A stretch of DNA of 64,000 bases from Saprospirales bacterium GYS_P2D (lineage in GTDB: Bacteria; Bacteroidota; Bacteroidia; Chitinophagales; Saprospiraceae). The notes beneath the pieces were generated by a model. It did no database searches. It worked only from the letters and a program-made list of their open reading frames with translations, and had not been told where the DNA came from. Below are positions 28,901 to 34,900 of this stretch, one piece after another. How positions within the stretch are numbered: position 1 is the stretch's first letter; each line of letters opens with the position of its first letter. The position numbers and the translations under genes were made by a program. The stretch covers positions 496,001 through 560,000 of the forward strand of contig WUUP01000002.1 of NCBI GenBank assembly GCA_009833045.1. The letters run 5' to 3'.

Positions 28901-31900
28901 TATTAGTCAATATCACTTCATAGGTCAGGACATCACCCTCACTATAGTCCAAACTACCATCTCCATCTGCATTATTGATTAGTGTTTTTTCTAATACCAT
29001 GGCTGGCATCTTGAGCGGTATTTTCACATCATCACTGATGAGATTAGTCTGGTCACTATCAGCGGTAGCTGTATTGCTAATACTTCCTGCGAGCACATCT
29101 CCAGGCACCACCGTATACGTACCGGTAAGTATACACTGAGCACCAGGTGCGACAGACGCACAGCTGATCGTCGATGGAGTGATCTTACTATCTGTGATGA
29201 CCACATCAGTCAGATATGCCGTACCTGTATTCTCTACTAAGACTTGATATGTGAGTTCGTCACCGACACTTATATCTCCACTACCGTCACCATCATCATT
29301 ACTGAGATATGATTTCTCTATGGTCTTAGCTGGTTGAGGGATATTAGTCACGACTTCATCCATCACCATCTTGGCCTGATCACTGGTAGCTGTGGCTTTA
29401 TTAGTGATCGTACCACGAGCGACATCGGCAGGTAGCACGGTATATTCTCCTGTGAGTACACAGGTCTCTCCTGGATATAATATTGCACAGACCATCTCAT
29501 CTGGACTGAGGAGAGGATCCGACACGGTGACATTAGTGAGATTAGCAGTTCCTGTATTAGTCAGTGTGATGGTGTAGCTGATCACATCGCCGGCGCTGAC
29601 ATCAGTACTCATATCTGTATCTGTAGTGATAGTAGCCGCTGATTTTTCGATCCCCATGAGCGGCATGCTCAGTGGCGTCACCACCGTATCCGCATCCATC
29701 ACAGGAGGGACTATAGTACTACTTCCTGTGGCAACATTTTGTATTTCTCCTGCTGCAACATCCGCATCTGTGATCTCATAGGTACCTACGAGCTGACAAG
29801 ACTGTCCTGGCTCGAGGAGACCACAGTTTTCGACACTGGGCGTGAGAAGTGGATCTGTAATCATTACATTTGGCAGATTAGCATTACCATTATTAGTCAG
29901 CGTGATCGTATAGGTGATCATATCTCCTACACTCATATCTTCACTACCGTCAGCATCTGTAGTGAGTACTGCATCACTTTTTGACACGATCATCGATGGC
30001 TCAGGTACCGTGGTAGATACCTGATCCATGATTGGGTCCGTCTGGTCACTATCAGCGGTAGCCGTATTACTTATTTCATTATTGACATCTGAGGCCTGGA
30101 CAGTATAGCTACCCATCAGAACGCAGGTCGCTCCTGGAGCTAATGTCGCACACATCGTAGTCGCAGGCGTGATCAGATCATCATTGATGAAGACATCAGT
30201 GAGCGTCGCTGTACCTGTATTAGTCACAGTGATCGTATAGTTGAGTACATCATTTTGACTCACTTCTCCATTCATATCATTGTCAGTGAGTGTCGGCTGG
30301 CTTTTGACTATAGACATAGATGGCTGATTCAGTGACTGAGTCACCTCATCCATGATCATCGGGGTCTGATCTGAGATGGCCGTAGCCGTATTCATGATCT
30401 CTCCAGCTGTGATATCCATAGGTGTGATCGTATACTCCCCTATCAGCACGCAGGTCGCACCAGGAGCTATAGGACCTGCACAGCTCATGCTGGCTGGCGA
30501 AAGCTTAGGATCATTGATCATGATGTCTGTGAGATTAGCAGTGCCATCATTAGTCACAGTGACTACATACTCGATGACATCTCCAGCAGACATTTCGCCG
30601 TTAGCATCGTTGTCTATTTTGAGAGTGGGTATTGCTTTGTCAATCACCATACTTGGCTCTGATACCGATAGTACCACTTGATCGGTGATCGGATTGGTTT
30701 GATCAGTATTGGCTGTAGCCAAATTTTCTATCTGACCTGCTGTCACATCGCCAGCATCTACAGTATAGCTACCTGTCAGTACTAATGAGTCCCCTGCCAC
30801 CAATAGCATCTGGCTGGCCATAGATGGCGTGATCAGATCATCAGTGATCGTAGCATCTGTGAGGTTAGCATCTCCGGTATTGTATAATACTATTCGATAA
30901 TTGAGCACATCCCCTACGCTAATGTCTTCACTCATATCAGGATCTGTATTTTCGACGAAAGTCTTGACCAAAACAGCATCTGGTGCATTGAGCATCACGG
31001 TCTCATCATCGCTCATATCTACCACCTCATCGCTGGTCACAGTAGCCTCATTGACGATGACTCCGTTGAGCACGTCTCCTGGCCCGACCGTATAGCTCCC
31101 AGTGAGCACACAGTCCGCACCACTGGCCAAGGTCGTACAGACTTCTGTATCAGGAGTGATCAGATTATCAATGACAGTGACATTATTGAGCGTCGTCGAT
31201 CCGGTATTAGAAGCAGTAATCGTATAAGTCAAAATATCTCCAGCACTGATATCGCCACTCATATCCACATCGGCATGAGCTGGTGCCGGCTTATCGATCT
31301 CGATACAGTGCATATTAAAGCAAGCCTCCTGAGAAGACACCAAACCACAGGCATCGGTAGCTACAAACGTGACACAGATCTCGGTATTTTCGACAAAAGT
31401 CGGAGTAGCCGGTATGGTACTCAGCGCAGGTGGCATCGTACAGTTGTCAAAAGCAGAACCGCCCCCAAAGGTCGTCACCCAATTATCAAATAGCGCTTCA
31501 GCATTGTCCGTACAGCTCACCGTCAGATCTGCTACACCCGATATGACAGGACGCACGGTATCGGCTACAGTGATCACCTGTGTACAGGTACTACTATTTC
31601 CACAAACGTCAGTAGCTGTCCATATTCGATTGATCGTTCCTGTCTGATTACACTCAGTGAGTCCTGTCTCATCATCTATGAATGTGATAGTAGGAGCTGT
31701 TGAACAATTGTCCGTAGCGGTCGCCATGCCGGCCATAGCAAAATCTGTATTACAGGTATTGGCGATCTTATAAACGGTGACATCTGCTGGACAAGTGATC
31801 ACAGGCGGTGTATCATCTACGACAGTGATCGTCTGGACACACTGATCCATATTGCCACAGGCGTCTACTACTGTATGAGTACGCAGAATGATCCCTGTAG

Positions 31901-34900
31901 CACTGCATTCCGTCAATCCAGAGACATCATCAGTGTAGCTGAATGTCAGCATCCCTGCACAATTGTCAGTAGCGGTAGCAATAGCTAATCCCGCAGTATC
32001 TGGGGTACACATAGCAGACATCGATACGGTGATATCGGCAGGACAAGCGATCACGGGCGATATCGTATCTACGACTGTGAGCAGCTGGATACACTCATCC
32101 GTATTACCACAGGCATCAGTGGCTGTCCACGTACGAGTGATCACACCAGTACCTCCACAGGCTGTCAGGTCTGCCACATCCACGAATGTGATAGTAGGTG
32201 CTCCACAATTGTCCATACCGGTGGCCATTGGCACGACAGACAGATCTGGCGTACAGCTAGCATCCATATAGACCGTCATATCTGCGGGACAGGTGATCAC
32301 TGGAGATATCGTATCCTCTACTGTCAGGATTTGCTGGCAGACATCTGTATTGCCACAGGCATCGGTTGCGGTCCACGTACGAGTGATAGTACCAGTACCG
32401 CCGCAAGCAGTCAAACCACTCTCATCATCAACAAAAGTGACAGTAGGTGAACTACAATTATCAGTAGCCGTAGCCATCGGCACCACAGATAAATCTGGAG
32501 TACAGGTAGCATCCATATAAACTGTCATATCTGCGGGACAGGTGATCACTGGAGATATCGTATCCTCTACGGTCAGGATCTGCTGGCAGACATCTGTATT
32601 ACCACAGGCATCGGTCGCAGTCCATGTACGAGTGATCATACCAGTACCGCCACAGTCAGTCAGACCGCTCATATCATCAACAAAAGTGATAGTGGGTGAA
32701 CTACAATTGTCCGTGGCAGTAGCCATCGGCACCATAGATAAATCTGGCGCACAAGTCGCATCCATATATACGGTCATGTCGGCAGGACAAGTGATCACAG
32801 GGTCTATATCATCTATCACTGTGATGATCTGCATACAGCTGCTCATATTGCCACAGGCATCAGTAGCGGTCCATGTACGAGTCACACTACCTGTACCTCC
32901 ACATCCCGTCAACTGAGGTGTATCAACGAATGAAATACTAACGCCACTACAATTGTCAGTAGCGGTAGCGGCTGGTAATCCTACCGTATCTGGGATGCAG
33001 GCTGCGGTCATCGCCACGGTCACGTCTGCGGGGCAGGTGATCATCGGCGGTATATCATCTATCACGGTGATCATCTGTACGCACTGATCAGTATTGCCAC
33101 AGGCATCGGTCGCTGTCCATGTACGAGCTATCGTACCAGTACCTCCGCAGGCAGTCAGGCCGGATAAATCATCAGTGTATGTGATGCTGGCTATATCATT
33201 ACAATTGTCCGTAGCGGTAGCCACTGGCAGCCCGACTGTGTCTGGGACACAGGCTGCAGTCATCGCTACAGTCACATCTGCAGGACAGGTGATCATCGGC
33301 GAGATGGTATCCAGCACAGTAAGTGTCTGTGTATCACTCATAGTATTGCCACAGGCATCAGTGGCTGTCCAAGTACGTATGATCGTGCCAGTGCCTCCGC
33401 AGGCCGTGAGTCCACTGTTATCATCAACAAAAGTGATGGTCGGCATACTACAATTGTCAGTACCGGTAGCCATACCTACCATAGATAAGTCAGGACTACA
33501 GCTCGCATCCACATATACAGTCGTAGCAGCTGGTGGTGTCACCACCGGATCCGTATCATCAATGACGATTATATTTTGTGTACAGCTATCTACATTGCCA
33601 CAGGCATCAGTTCCTATCCATGTTCGCATAATAGTACCTGTCCCCCCACAGTCCGTCATGGCAGTAAGATCATCTCTATAAGTGAGCTCAACTGCCAGAC
33701 CACAGTCATCTACAGCGGTAGCTGGAGCTAATCCTATCGTATCAGGTATACACCCGGCAGTCATAGAGACTGTGACTGTTGGTGGACAGGTCAACACTGG
33801 AGGCACATCGTCAATCACTCGGATGAGCTGCTCGACACTCGTCATATTGCCACAAGAGTCTGTCGCAGTCCAGGTCCGCAGATAATGATCTTCACATGGT
33901 CCTTCAAAAATGAAAGAGGTCTTTACCTCTGTAAACATAATTTCAAACTCTGTACAGTTGTCACTGAACATCGGAGTCGTCTCTTCTGGTATAGGATCCA
34001 TACAAGATAAGAGGAGATCAGCTGGACCTGAGACCAATGTTGGGCCATTATTATCGAAAATGGAAATCTGCTGTTTCGCACTATCTTGATTACCACAGGC
34101 ATCAGTGACGATCCAGGTACGAGTCAGCTCGAGATCGCCAGGACAGATTGTCTTCACTGTATCCACTCGGAGCTCAACCATCACACCGGGACAGTTATCA
34201 TCGATGGTCACAGTTGGTAGAGGTGGCTCTTCATCACACAATACGGTGATAGCCGGCTCATCTACGAAAATGGTAGGAATGGTATTGTCTACTACCGTGA
34301 TGATTTGATCACAAGTAGTGGTATTACCACAATCATCCGTAGCCGTCCATGTACGAGTGATTGTACCAGTACCTCCACATGAGGATAAATCTTCTACATC
34401 TGCAAAAGTCAATATTGGCGATGTAGTACAGTTGTCCGAAGCAATCGCCATACCCACTGCTGACAGATTTGGGACACAGCCTGCATCCATATTGACTGTG
34501 ATGTCTGCCGGACATACTATGACAGGGTCGGTATCATCTATCACGGTGATCACTTGCGTACAGCTGGCAGTATTACCACAGTCATCGGTCACTGTCCAGG
34601 TACGGGTGATCATACCGGTACCGCTACATCCTGTCAGCGCCTCGACATCTGAGAATGTGATGACAGGCGAGGCTGTACAATTGTCAGTAGCGGTCGGCAT
34701 CCCAATACCCGATAGATCAGGCATGCACATCGCATCCATAGATACAGTGATATCTGCTGGACAAGTAATCACTGGATCTGTATCATCTACGACCGTTATA
34801 TTTTGAGAGCAGCTTACGGCATTTCCACATTCGTCAGTAGCTGTGAAAGTCCTAACTATGACTCCTGTGCCACTACATCCAGTCAGTCCCGATAAGTCAT

